Assembly (NCBI GenBank): GCA_019240405.1
Contig: JAFAYL010000025.1
Span: 1 to 64,000 of the forward strand
DNA: 64,000 nucleotides
Direction: 5' to 3'
DNA from: Acidobacteriaceae bacterium
GTDB taxonomy: Bacteria > Acidobacteriota > Terriglobia > Bryobacterales > Bryobacteraceae
Of the stretch, positions 9,043 to 17,582 are shown piece after piece (position 1 is the stretch's first letter; each line of letters begins with the position of its first letter). The notes beneath the pieces are model-generated. The model searched no databases. It worked only from the letters and a program-made list of their open reading frames with translations, and was not told the DNA's origin. Both the position numbers and the translations under genes were made by a program.

Positions 9043-10593
9043 GTGAATCTCCCGCGGTCGAGCGGAATTCTGCTACACCCTGCCTGTCTGCCGTCGCGCT
9101 TCGGCATCGGAGATTTCGGCAGTGAAGCTTTCCGTTTTGCCGATCAGTTGGCCAGCGCTGGCCAAACCATTTGGCAAATGCTGCCGCTCGGCCCAACCGG
9201 ATACGGCGATTCACCGTATCAGCTATTCTCTGCCTTTGCCGGAAATCCGCTGTTCATCAGTCCGGAACTCCTCGCGCGCGATGGTTTCTTAGATCATCGG
9301 GATCTCGAGTCCGCACCCGATTTTCCAAACCACATCATCGAATACGACCGAGTGAGCGATTGGAAGCTCCCGCTGCTTGAAAAAGCTTATCGCGAATTTC
9401 GCGACAAAGCCGAGCCGGAGGCGCAGCACGCTTTCGACGAATTCTGCCGGGAACAGGCCGCGTGGCTCGATGACTACGCGCTTTTCATCGCATTGAAACA
9501 CGCCTTTGGCTCCGCGTATAGTTGGACCGATTGGGACGACGATTTAGTTCGGCGCAAACCGTCGGCCCTCGCTCACTGGCGCGAAAAGCTGCGCGACGAA
9601 ATTCAATGCCAGGAATTCTGGCAGTTTGAGTTTTACCACCAATGGCACGCGCTCCGAAAGTATTCGCATACGCGGGGTCTTTCTCTAATGGGCGACATCC
9701 CGATTTATGTCGCCCATGACAGCAGTGACGTGTGGGCCCACCCCGAGCACTTTTACCTCAATGAGAGTGGTAAGCCCGCTGTTGTTTCCGGCGTTCCGCC
9801 CGACTATTTCAGCGCAACCGGACAACTGTGGGGCAATCCCATTTACCGCTGGCCGGAGATGGAGCGATCCGGATTCAGTTGGTGGACAGAACGTTTTCGC
9901 GCAATGTTCCGCCTGTTCGATGTAGTCCGCCTCGATCATTTCCGCGGTTTTCAAGCATATTGGGAAGTTCCAGCAAATGAGACGACCGCCATCAACGGCC
10001 GGTGGGTAGAAGGTCCTGGCTCGGCATTATTTCGTGCGGTAACAGAGCAGTTAGGCGAGCTCGAGATTGTCGCTGAAAATCTGGGCGTCATTACACCTGA
10101 GGTGGAAGCCATTCGCCACGAATTTAATTTCCCCGGCATGGCGATCCTTCAATTTGGTTTCGGCAAGGACCCGCAAGCCTGCAGCTTTAGGCCCCACAAC
10201 TATGAGCGCGACCTGTTCGCATATACCGGCACTCACGACAACGACACTGTTGTTGGGTGGTGGAATAGCGAAGGCGGCGATAGTACACGGACTCCCGAAG
10301 ACGTCCGAAAGGAAAAGGATTTCGCGCTTGAATATCTCGGCCCCGGTGGCGAGTCGATCCATTGGAAGATGATTCGATCGCTTCTAAGTTCTGTCGCGCG
10401 TGCGGCCATTGTTCCGATGCAGGATGTTCTCGGCCTGGGCAGCGAGTCGCGCATGAACAAGCCTGCCACTCTCGGCGGCAACTGGCGATGGAGAATGCTG
10501 CCCGGAGCGTTCACTTCCGATCATCAGGCCCGCTTGCGCAAGCTTTGCATCGCGTACGACCGCATTCCCGGACAGCCCGGAGCTTGCCCATGA
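9043..10593 (+). CDS. malQ: 4-alpha-glucanotransferase (amylomaltase)
   Basis: 516 residues, glycoside hydrolase family 77. It transfers maltodextrin segments between alpha-1,4-glucans and releases glucose in the cytosol. The opening RSSGILLHPACLPSRFGIGDFG and QMLPLGPTGYGDSPYQ are typical. The catalytic nucleophile is the Asp of VVRLDHFRGF (about residue 297), the acid/base is the Glu of VAENLGVITPEV (about 345) and the third carboxylate is the Asp of GTHDNDT (about 395). Translation appears to start at the GTG at 9043. Its stop overlaps the ATG of the MFS gene by four bases (ATGA), so the two are coupled, which fits joint uptake and use of maltose/maltodextrin. Confidence 0.95.
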   Translation: MNLPRSSGILLHPACLPSRFGIGDFGSEAFRFADQLASAGQTIWQMLPLGPTGYGDSPYQLFSAFAGNPLFISPELLARDGFLDHRDLESAPDFPNHIIEYDRVSDWKLPLLEKAYREFRDKAEPEAQHAFDEFCREQAAWLDDYALFIALKHAFGSAYSWTDWDDDLVRRKPSALAHWREKLRDEIQCQEFWQFEFYHQWHALRKYSHTRGLSLMGDIPIYVAHDSSDVWAHPEHFYLNESGKPAVVSGVPPDYFSATGQLWGNPIYRWPEMERSGFSWWTERFRAMFRLFDVVRLDHFRGFQAYWEVPANETTAINGRWVEGPGSALFRAVTEQLGELEIVAENLGVITPEVEAIRHEFNFPGMAILQFGFGKDPQACSFRPHNYERDLFAYTGTHDNDTVVGWWNSEGGDSTRTPEDVRKEKDFALEYLGPGGESIHWKMIRSLLSSVARAAIVPMQDVLGLGSESRMNKPATLGGNWRWRMLPGAFTSDHQARLRKLCIAYDRIPGQPGACP

Positions 10594-11942
10594 AGCCCGC
10601 GCTAACCCCGATAGGGAAGCCGCATCTCCGGTTTTGGCAAATCTGGAACATGAGCTTCGGCTTTCTTGGCATCCAGTTCGGATGGACGCTCCAGATGAAC
10701 AACATGAGCGCGATTTACGAATATCTCGGCGCTCAGCCCAGCCAACTCCCAATTCTCTGGCTAGCCGCGCCGCTGACGGGCCTCATCGTGCAGCCAATTA
10801 TTGGGCATTGGAGCGACAACACCTGGGGTCCGCTTGGCAGGCGCAGGCCGTTCTTTCTGGCGGGCGCGCTGCTCAGCTCCTGCGCGCTCGTCCTGATGCC
10901 GCTCAGCAGCGCTCTGTGGATGGCGGCCGGCTTGTTATGGATACTCGATGCATCCATCAACATCAGCATGGAACCGTTCCGTGCCTTTGTAGCCGATATG
11001 TTGCCCGATGAGCAGCGCGCTCGCGGTTTTTCGATGCAAAGCTTCTTCATTGGGTTGGGGAGCGTTGCGGCCTCGTACGGGCCTTGGTTACTCCGGCGCT
11101 TGTTCGGAATTTCCGGCACGCCTGGCGCGAGAGCAGTTCCCCAAATCGTCCTTGTTGCGTTTTGGATCGGCGCAATCGCGTTCCTTAGCGCAGTCCTGGT
11201 CACGATTCTCACCACCAAAGAGTACCCGCCTTCTCCACAAGAACTCGCGCGCCTGAAACGTGCGAAGAGATTTGATGCAGCCGAAATTTTCCATGCCTTG
11301 CGCCATATGCCGGAGACCATGCGCCAGCTTGCGGTCGTCCAGCTTCTCACATGGCTCGGGCTGTTCTGCATGTTTCTGTACTTCGCGGTTGCCGTGGCTC
11401 ACAACGTCTTCGGCGCAAAATCCACACAGGAACCAGCGTTCACTGACGGAGTCATCTGGGCCGGCTATTGCTCCGGCATCTACAACGCCATTTGCTTTCT
11501 TGTCTCGCCGTTGCTCCCGGCGGTTGCCGCCCGCATCGGGCGACGAGGCACTCACTCGTTTTGCCTTATCACTGGCGCTCTCGGCCTGCTCTCGATTGCG
11601 CTCATCCATAATAAGTGGCTGCTATTCCTTCCCATGGTGGGCGTCGGTATTGCGTGGGCCAGCATTCTCTCGATGCCGTATTCCATCCTTTCCGCTGCGA
11701 TTCCTTCGAACAAGATGGGAATCTACATGGGCATTTTCAACTTCTTCATCGTTATTCCCGAAATTCTTTCCTCGCTCGTATTTGGTTGGGTAATGGCGCG
11801 CCTGCTCGGAAATGATCGCATGAAGGCGATTATTGTTGGTGGTGTCTGCTTCATTATCGCGGCGCTACTCATGCGGCGCGTTCACGAAGTCAGAATCCGC
11901 GACGAATCGCTCGCGCCGGTGCCAATCGCCGAGGCTGCCTGA
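10590..11942 (+). CDS. MFS sugar transporter (SLC45/MalT-like)
   Basis: 450 residues with about twelve membrane helices. The N-terminal segment WNMSFGFLGIQFGWTLQMNN and the cytoplasmic signature WSDNTWGPLGRRRPFF match the SLC45/GPH-like sugar porters that import sucrose or maltose with protons. I start it at the ATG at 10590, which overlaps the malQ stop as ATGA; the reading frame is open further upstream but that part is antisense-like sequence within malQ. Coupling to malQ suggests that maltose or maltooligosaccharide is the substrate; this is inference. Confidence 0.85.
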   Translation: MKPALTPIGKPHLRFWQIWNMSFGFLGIQFGWTLQMNNMSAIYEYLGAQPSQLPILWLAAPLTGLIVQPIIGHWSDNTWGPLGRRRPFFLAGALLSSCALVLMPLSSALWMAAGLLWILDASINISMEPFRAFVADMLPDEQRARGFSMQSFFIGLGSVAASYGPWLLRRLFGISGTPGARAVPQIVLVAFWIGAIAFLSAVLVTILTTKEYPPSPQELARLKRAKRFDAAEIFHALRHMPETMRQLAVVQLLTWLGLFCMFLYFAVAVAHNVFGAKSTQEPAFTDGVIWAGYCSGIYNAICFLVSPLLPAVAARIGRRGTHSFCLITGALGLLSIALIHNKWLLFLPMVGVGIAWASILSMPYSILSAAIPSNKMGIYMGIFNFFIVIPEILSSLVFGWVMARLLGNDRMKAIIVGGVCFIIAALLMRRVHEVRIRDESLAPVPIAEAA

Positions 11943-11957
11943 GCCACAGAATCGTTT

Positions 11958-12878
11958 TCACGCGCTATTCACATCGCGATGAGTCGTTTTTACCGAAAAT
12001 CCAGCTTTGCTTAAGCGCTTTTGAATTTCTCGCGCGATCAGCACCGAACGGTGCTGCCCTCCCGTGCATCCGAACGAGATCGTCAAATACGTTTTCCCCT
12101 CGCGGATGTAGTGCGGCAATAGATAAATCAGCAGTTCAGAAATCCGATTAATAAATTCCACCGTTTGTGGAAACGACAAGATATAACGGGCCACGCTCGG
12201 ATGACGCCCGGTCAGTTTCTTGAACTCGGGAATGTAGTTGGGATTGGGAAGAAATCGGACATCGAAAACAAGATCGCTATCAGGGGGCACGCCCTGCCGG
12301 AAACCGAAGCTGTTCACATACACTACAATCTTCTTCTCGTCTTGACTGCCTTGAAACTTCCCAACTATCAGCCGCCGTAGCTCATGAACATTTAACTTCG
12401 ATGTGTCGAAATACAAATCCGCAAGATCGCGGATTGGCGCAAGTTGGTCGCGCTCATCTCGCAGACTAGTAAGTACAGTCGCTTCCGGCCCGAGCGGGTG
12501 GGGACGCCTGGTCTCGCTAAAGCGTCTCTGCAAAACCTCGTCCTCAGCATCTAGAAATATGAGCGTCGCGCTATGCCGCCTCTTTAAGTCCAGATACATC
12601 TTCGGGAACTGCTTGAGCGCCTCTTCGCCTTCGCGAATGTCAACCGTAAGCGCTGCCCGTCTTCTGCTTTTCGAATCGTGCGTGAGGTCGGCGAATTTCG
12701 GTACCAGAGAAATGGGTAAATTATCGACACAATAGAAACCCAAATCTTCAAATGCCTTAAGCGCGGTTAGTTTGCCTGATCCGCTCATTCCGGTAATAAC
12801 AACGAGATCAGGTTTCAGGATCTCCCCCGAATCCGGCGCAGAAGAGACTAACTGAGGCTTTGGCATAACTTGATACAC
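11958..12878 (-). CDS. rapZ: RNase adapter protein RapZ
   Basis: 306 residues. In enterobacteria RapZ binds GlmZ small RNA and UDP-GlcNAc signals; elsewhere it is a conserved nucleotide-binding protein of less clear role. The P-loop is GMSGSGKLTAL (residues 30-40), in which the Ser/Thr that usually follows the lysine is Leu, with a Thr one place later. Further family hallmarks are FEDLGFYCVDNLP, DVRFLPNP and the C-terminal GCTGGQHRSV. The start is uncertain: a GTG at 12878 or an ATG at 12866. It lies downstream of hpf in the common rpoN-hpf-rapZ order. Confidence 0.93.
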   Translation of the reverse strand: MYQVMPKPQLVSSAPDSGEILKPDLVVITGMSGSGKLTALKAFEDLGFYCVDNLPISLVPKFADLTHDSKSRRRAALTVDIREGEEALKQFPKMYLDLKRRHSATLIFLDAEDEVLQRRFSETRRPHPLGPEATVLTSLRDERDQLAPIRDLADLYFDTSKLNVHELRRLIVGKFQGSQDEKKIVVYVNSFGFRQGVPPDSDLVFDVRFLPNPNYIPEFKKLTGRHPSVARYILSFPQTVEFINRISELLIYLLPHYIREGKTYLTISFGCTGGQHRSVLIAREIQKRLSKAGFSVKTTHRDVNSA

Positions 12879-12938
12879 GCCGCTCGCGAGCTAAGTGCTT
12901 TGCTTTGCGGTTATCGCTACTAGTGTAGCGGGAGTAAG

Positions 12939-13517
12939 TTACGACTCAATCAGATCGAAATTTCCGTCACGCCGCCGGATCAGCACCGAAAGGCAGTCAC
13001 GATCGGAATCGCGATATACAACATAGTCCGCCTCGTTCTCCATCTCGATTACTGCTTCGTCAAGCGTCATCGGCTTGCGCCCGTTATAATTCACGCGGAA
13101 TATCCTGGGCACTCCTGCCCGGGCATTGACGACTGGGTTGGGGTTTTCTGGCGCCGTCTCCTCTTCAGGAGCAAGCTCGCTTCCCCAACTTTCCTTGTTC
13201 GCCCGAATACTTTTCGGATCGCGATGCATATCGCGCCACCGGTTCCGCATCTTGACGATCTGCTTTCCTAAGCTATCTGCGGCCTGTTGGAACGCGGTCG
13301 CAAGATCCGCATCTGCCGCCTCGCCGATCAATGCGTGATCGTATACCTGCATTACGATCTCCACTCGATGAAGATGCCTTTCAACGCGGTGCGTGACGTG
13401 AGCCTCGCGTTCGCCTCGTTGCTCAATCATCTTGCTTAATTTCGCGAGCTTCGCCGTGATCTTTCGCTCGACCTCTGGAGTAAATTCCTTTGTCTTACCG
13501 GAATAGATGAGCTTCAT
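12939..13517 (-). CDS. hpf: Ribosome hibernation-promoting factor, long form
   Basis: 192 residues. The N-terminal S30AE domain (residues 1 to ~95, starting MKLIYSGKTKEFTPEVERK) binds the 30S decoding region; a variable linker follows, and the C-terminal domain (about 135-190, PRIFRVNYNGRKPMTLDEAV) mediates 100S dimer formation in long HPF proteins. The ATG at 13517 is chosen because AGAGGAA precedes it at 3-4 bases; an upstream in-frame codon at 13553 lacks one. Placed between rpoN and rapZ, as in many bacteria. Confidence 0.93.
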   Translation of the reverse strand: MKLIYSGKTKEFTPEVERKITAKLAKLSKMIEQRGEREAHVTHRVERHLHRVEIVMQVYDHALIGEAADADLATAFQQAADSLGKQIVKMRNRWRDMHRDPKSIRANKESWGSELAPEEETAPENPNPVVNARAGVPRIFRVNYNGRKPMTLDEAVIEMENEADYVVYRDSDRDCLSVLIRRRDGNFDLIES

Positions 13518-13581
13518 CGGTTCCTCTGCCCTGGCGCTCCGTTTCTCGAACACCCTCGCCGGATATGGTTTGACTACTTAC

Positions 13582-15168
13582 TTAAGCGCGAACCCGGCGC
13601 TGGTGTGTCGATGGAATCTTCATGTCCTCACGATACTTTGCGACCGTGCGCCGCGTGACTTGAATTCCTTCTGCTTGTAAGCGCGCCGTAATCTGCTCGT
13701 CCGTCAAAGGATGCGACGTGTTTTCTTCTTCTATCATCTTCTTCACGCGGCGCTTTACAATTAGTAGCGGCGTAGCGCTTCCCGAAGGCCCCTGCACAGC
13801 TTCGGAGAAGAAATATCGCAGTTCGAATACGCCTTGCGGCGTGTGTGCGTACTTGGCTGCAACTGCCCGGCTCACAGTCGACGGGTGAACTCCAATCTCC
13901 TCGGCTACTTCTTTGATCATCATAGGCTTCAAATGGTCGATCCCAAATTCTAAAAACTCCACCTGACGATGAACGATGCTCTGGCATACTCGCAAAATGG
14001 TTTGCTTGCGCTGCTCGATGTTCTTTATCAATTGAAGAGCCGAAGCATATCGCTCTTTCACGTAATTACGAACGTCCTTATTAGGTTCCTGCTCACGATC
14101 GATCATCCGTTTGTATTCGCCATTTAGACGAAGCAGCGGAATTTCGTCCTCATTCAACGTGATGACGTAATCATCGCCGTCCTTCGAGATATGAACGTCA
14201 GGCTCGACCTGCCGTGCTCCTGCACTCGAATAACGCAGTCCCGGCGCTGGATCCAAATGCCTTATAACATTCACCGCGATTTGTATGTGCTCAGGGGGAC
14301 GTCCCAAGGCTTTCGCCAGTTGCGATGTCTGGTGCGTCTCGAGCAGCTTTAGATGATCCTGAACAATCTTCCAGGCCACGCTATCACGCGATCCCCGCGC
14401 GTCGAGCTGAAGCAGCATGCACTCGCGCAGAGTAGTCGCCCCAACCCCGGTCGGATCGAGCGATTGAACTGCTTTCAAAGCGGCTTGCACATCCTCGAGT
14501 GGAAGACCTTCCGCCACCGCAATCTCCTCGAGCGGAGTCGTCAGATATCCACTCTCTTCAAGATTGCCGATTATGCTGTTCGCCGCCTGCCGTTCGCCTT
14601 CCGGCAACACAAGCACGCTCAACTGGCCCTGCAGATGATCGCTTAGCGTAACTGGCGAAGAAAGGAACGTCTCAAAAGAAGGCTTGTCGACCGGCTCCGC
14701 CGCCGGACTCTTGAACCCTGGGTCTAAATAATCATCAAAGAAGCTTCCGAAATCGATCTCATCGAATGGATCCGTTTCAGATTTCGCCGCTTCTTCTGTT
14801 GTTGCAGTCGCGACTGCGATGTCTGCAGCGCCATCCGGCTGAGTCGCAGGAGCGCTCGCATCGCCTTCCGGAAAGGAATCAAGCGCCTGAAGCGAAGATT
14901 CCTGCGAGTCTACGTTCGCGAGAATCGCCTGATCCGCCGGGTCGGCCTGCCGCTCTCGCTCGAGCAGCGCCTGCACTTCTGCCGGCGTCAACTCCTCGCC
15001 GGCTTCCGCCGCCTCTTCCAGTACCGGATTCTCTGCGATCTCGTTCAAAATCATGTCCTTCAGCTCCATCCGGTTGAGCTGCAGGACCGTGACCATCTGG
15101 ACCAGCCCAGGCGTGAGTATCTGCTTTTGCTGAACTCCTAAATGCAGCCGTTGCGAAAGCGAACTCAT
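13582..15168 (-). CDS. rpoN: RNA polymerase sigma-54 factor
   Basis: 528 residues. Sigma-54 directs core polymerase to -24/-12 promoters and needs AAA+ activators. Region I is glutamine/leucine-rich (SQRLHLGVQQKQILTPGLVQ), region II is a long acidic stretch (about residues 60-150), and region III ends with the RpoN box TRRTVAKYRE at 505-514 that contacts the -24 element. The HTH segment HPSTVSRAVAAKY is also visible. The ATG at 15168 is preceded by GGAG; an upstream in-frame ATG at 15186 is less well placed. Downstream genes are hpf and rapZ; lptB lies upstream. Confidence 0.96.
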   Translation of the reverse strand: MSSLSQRLHLGVQQKQILTPGLVQMVTVLQLNRMELKDMILNEIAENPVLEEAAEAGEELTPAEVQALLERERQADPADQAILANVDSQESSLQALDSFPEGDASAPATQPDGAADIAVATATTEEAAKSETDPFDEIDFGSFFDDYLDPGFKSPAAEPVDKPSFETFLSSPVTLSDHLQGQLSVLVLPEGERQAANSIIGNLEESGYLTTPLEEIAVAEGLPLEDVQAALKAVQSLDPTGVGATTLRECMLLQLDARGSRDSVAWKIVQDHLKLLETHQTSQLAKALGRPPEHIQIAVNVIRHLDPAPGLRYSSAGARQVEPDVHISKDGDDYVITLNEDEIPLLRLNGEYKRMIDREQEPNKDVRNYVKERYASALQLIKNIEQRKQTILRVCQSIVHRQVEFLEFGIDHLKPMMIKEVAEEIGVHPSTVSRAVAAKYAHTPQGVFELRYFFSEAVQGPSGSATPLLIVKRRVKKMIEEENTSHPLTDEQITARLQAEGIQVTRRTVAKYREDMKIPSTHQRRVRA

Positions 15169-15266
15169 TTTGCTCCAGTGTAGCACCGGAAATTGAGCCG
15201 CCCGATTAGGAAAAACCGCTTGAATTCCGGCCTTTTCGCCCCGATTTGCGCCTTTAGCCTGCTTGT

Positions 15267-16106
15267 TTAGACCGGATTCGGCAGGCCTGTAGGAAAGTAG
15301 AAATTATCTCCGAGATAGATACGCCGGACCTCAGGATCACTGCCCAGCGAATCCGGCGATCCCGCGCGGAAGATACGCCCACTATTAATAATGTAGGCGC
15401 GATCGGTCACCGCCAGTGTCTCGCGAACGTTGTGGTCTGTGATTAGCACCCCGATCCCCTGCCGTTTCAAGTCTCCGATGATGCGCTGCAATTCGAGCAC
15501 CTGAATAGGGTCAATCCCAGAGAACGGCTCATCCAGCAGAATGAAATCCGGTTGCAGAACCAGCGAGCGCGCAATCTCCACGCGCCGGCGTTCACCGCCC
15601 GACAGCATGTAGGCCTTGCTGTGCCGCACCGTTTCAAGCCCCATGTCGCTGATCAGGTTGTTCATCCGCTCGCGTCGCTCGCGCCCATTCAACGGCAATG
15701 TCTGCAAGATCGCCATCAAGTTGTCTTCCACGCTAAGCTTGCGAAATACCGAAGGCTCTTGCGGCAAATAGCTGATTCCACGTCGCGCCCGCAGATACAT
15801 CGGCAATTGCGTGATGGGCTGCCCGTCTAGTAAAACGTCCCCTGCCTCCGGACTGATCAGGCCGACGATGATATAAAACGATGTCGTTTTGCCCGCCCCG
15901 TTCGGCCCCAACAGTCCAACCACTTCGCCCTGTTCGACCCTAACCGACACGTTATCGACAACTCTGCGCCCGCTATAAGACTTCGAGATCTCGGAAGTCT
16001 GCAGAGTTCTGACACGCGTTGGGACTTTAACTAACTCTTCGACCGGAGCTACGCTCGAACTTGCCGCCACACCTAATGTCCTATCATACGCGGTGAATGG
16101 AGGCAT
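15267..16106 (-). CDS. lptB: LPS export ABC transporter ATPase LptB
   Basis: 279 residues. LptB powers extraction of lipopolysaccharide from the inner membrane by LptFG. It has the Walker [10 protein letters not shown] (residues 67-75), ABC signature [13 protein letters not shown], Walker [14 protein letters not shown] and the switch His of [10 protein letters not shown]. The family is usually ~240 residues; the extra ~35 residues at the N-terminus look unconserved, and the ATG at 16106 overlaps the divergent gene. A GTG at 16070 preceded by AGGACATTAG is a better-placed alternative start. Upstream lptCA is separated by an inserted block (see findings). Confidence 0.93.
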   Translation of the reverse strand: MPPFTAYDRTLGVAASSSVAPVEELVKVPTRVRTLQTSEISKSYSGRRVVDNVSVRVEQGEVVGLLGPNGAGKTTSFYIIVGLISPEAGDVLLDGQPITQLPMYLRARRGISYLPQEPSVFRKLSVEDNLMAILQTLPLNGRERRERMNNLISDMGLETVRHSKAYMLSGGERRRVEIARSLVLQPDFILLDEPFSGIDPIQVLELQRIIGDLKRQGIGVLITDHNVRETLAVTDRAYIINSGRIFRAGSPDSLGSDPEVRRIYLGDNFYFPTGLPNPV

Positions 16107-17527
16107 CCGCTTCGACGGGAAAAGCCGTCTGGTTCATTGTCGTGGCGTTCGCTTGCTTCCGCTTTTGCCACGTTCGTCTTCTTTGGGCCGATGAAGACTA
16201 CCACCTCGCCGCTGCTGTTCACATCCTGAACGGCAAAATTCCCTATCGCGATTTCTGGTACGATAAGCCTCCTCTCTGTGCCGCTCTTTATCTTTTGATC
16301 GATGGCTACTCAGGATGGCCTCTGCGAATTCTCGACGCCGGATATGTAATCATTGCGTGCTATTTGGCGTACGCGCTAGCGCGTAAGTGGTGGGACGGCA
16401 AGTTCGAAGGATCCATTGCCGCACTGCTGGTTGCGTTCTTCACAACCTTCTATTTGCCATCAGCGGTTATTCCATTCGCAGCCGATGCGCTTATGCTCGT
16501 TCCGCATTTTGCTGCTGTGTACTTCGCGGTTCGCCAGCGGCCTTTCTGGGCGGGATTCTGGTCCGCGATAGCACTGCTCATAAATACGAAAGCCATTTTC
16601 GTGCTGGCGATCTGCGCGATTCTGCTGATTGGGCAATTGCCATTGCTTGCTCTCGGGTTCGCTTTGCCGCTTTCGGCCGGCGTTGTTGCCGCGCTGCTCT
16701 CAGGCGCGTGGGCCGGCTATTGGGAACAGGTCTGGCGTTGGGGTTTTATTTACGCAGAGGGATCTCCTGTCCTCGATCCGATCGCAACTGGAGTCACTAG
16801 AATCCTCCATTGGATCGGTTTTCACGGCGCCTTGGCTCTTGGAGCTATTTACGGACTGGCTCATATCAGCCGCAATCAACGCCACAAGCTGCTCGCATGG
16901 ATCGTTCTGTCGTTTATCGCCGTCTGCCTCGGCACCCGCTTCGCGCCTCACTATTTTCTGCAGCTTCTCCCGCCACTAGTCATCGCCGCTTCGCGCGGAA
17001 TCGTACTGGCTCTGGAACGCTATCACACCCGCGCAGCCGCCGTGCTCGCAGCCTTGCTGCTTGTGCCGTTCATTCGCTTCGGTCCTCGCTATGTCAGGCT
17101 TGCTTTTGATAACTTCGCTCACCGCGATCCCGATTGGTCCGACGTTGTCATGGATCTCGATAGTCAACGCGCTGCCGCTCAGCTTCGCTCACTTGCCGCG
17201 CCAGGCGACTCGCTCTTCGTGTGGGGCTATCGTCCCGATCTCTACGTCTACACCCGAATGAGCTCCGACAGCCTCTTTTGGGATTCGCAGCCGCTTACCG
17301 GCGTTCCCGCCGACCGGCATCTGCGCACAACAGCACCGATTTACGGTGGCCCCGCGGCCGCGAATCGATCCGAACTAATTCGCTCTCATCCCACCTGGAT
17401 CATCGATGGGCTGAGCCTCTTAAATCCAAAACTCGCGCCCGGCGGCTATCCCGAGCTCCGCCCCTGGCTCGCCCAATACAAGCTCATCGGGCGAACCAAG
17501 CTCTGTTTGATCTATCGCCGAATGTAG
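16097..17527 (+). CDS. GT39/ArnT-like membrane glycosyltransferase
   Basis: 476 residues with roughly ten membrane helices, GT-C fold. After the first helix comes [20 protein letters not shown] with the DE pair expected for the catalytic aspartate in the first periplasmic loop, then [10 protein letters not shown], a conserved pattern in the PMT/ArnT group. Such enzymes transfer a sugar from a polyprenyl-phosphate donor to protein, lipid A or another glycan at the outer face of the inner membrane. The acceptor is unknown. Its start overlaps the long form of lptB by 10 bases head to head. It belongs to the block that separates lptB from lptCA. Confidence 0.78.
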   Translation: MEASASTGKAVWFIVVAFACFRFCHVRLLWADEDYHLAAAVHILNGKIPYRDFWYDKPPLCAALYLLIDGYSGWPLRILDAGYVIIACYLAYALARKWWDGKFEGSIAALLVAFFTTFYLPSAVIPFAADALMLVPHFAAVYFAVRQRPFWAGFWSAIALLINTKAIFVLAICAILLIGQLPLLALGFALPLSAGVVAALLSGAWAGYWEQVWRWGFIYAEGSPVLDPIATGVTRILHWIGFHGALALGAIYGLAHISRNQRHKLLAWIVLSFIAVCLGTRFAPHYFLQLLPPLVIAASRGIVLALERYHTRAAAVLAALLLVPFIRFGPRYVRLAFDNFAHRDPDWSDVVMDLDSQRAAAQLRSLAAPGDSLFVWGYRPDLYVYTRMSSDSLFWDSQPLTGVPADRHLRTTAPIYGGPAAANRSELIRSHPTWIIDGLSLLNPKLAPGGYPELRPWLAQYKLIGRTKLCLIYRRM

Positions 17528-17582
17528 GGACGACGCATGGCGCCCCCACATACCGGCCCCGCCCAAACAAATGTTGTCCGCT

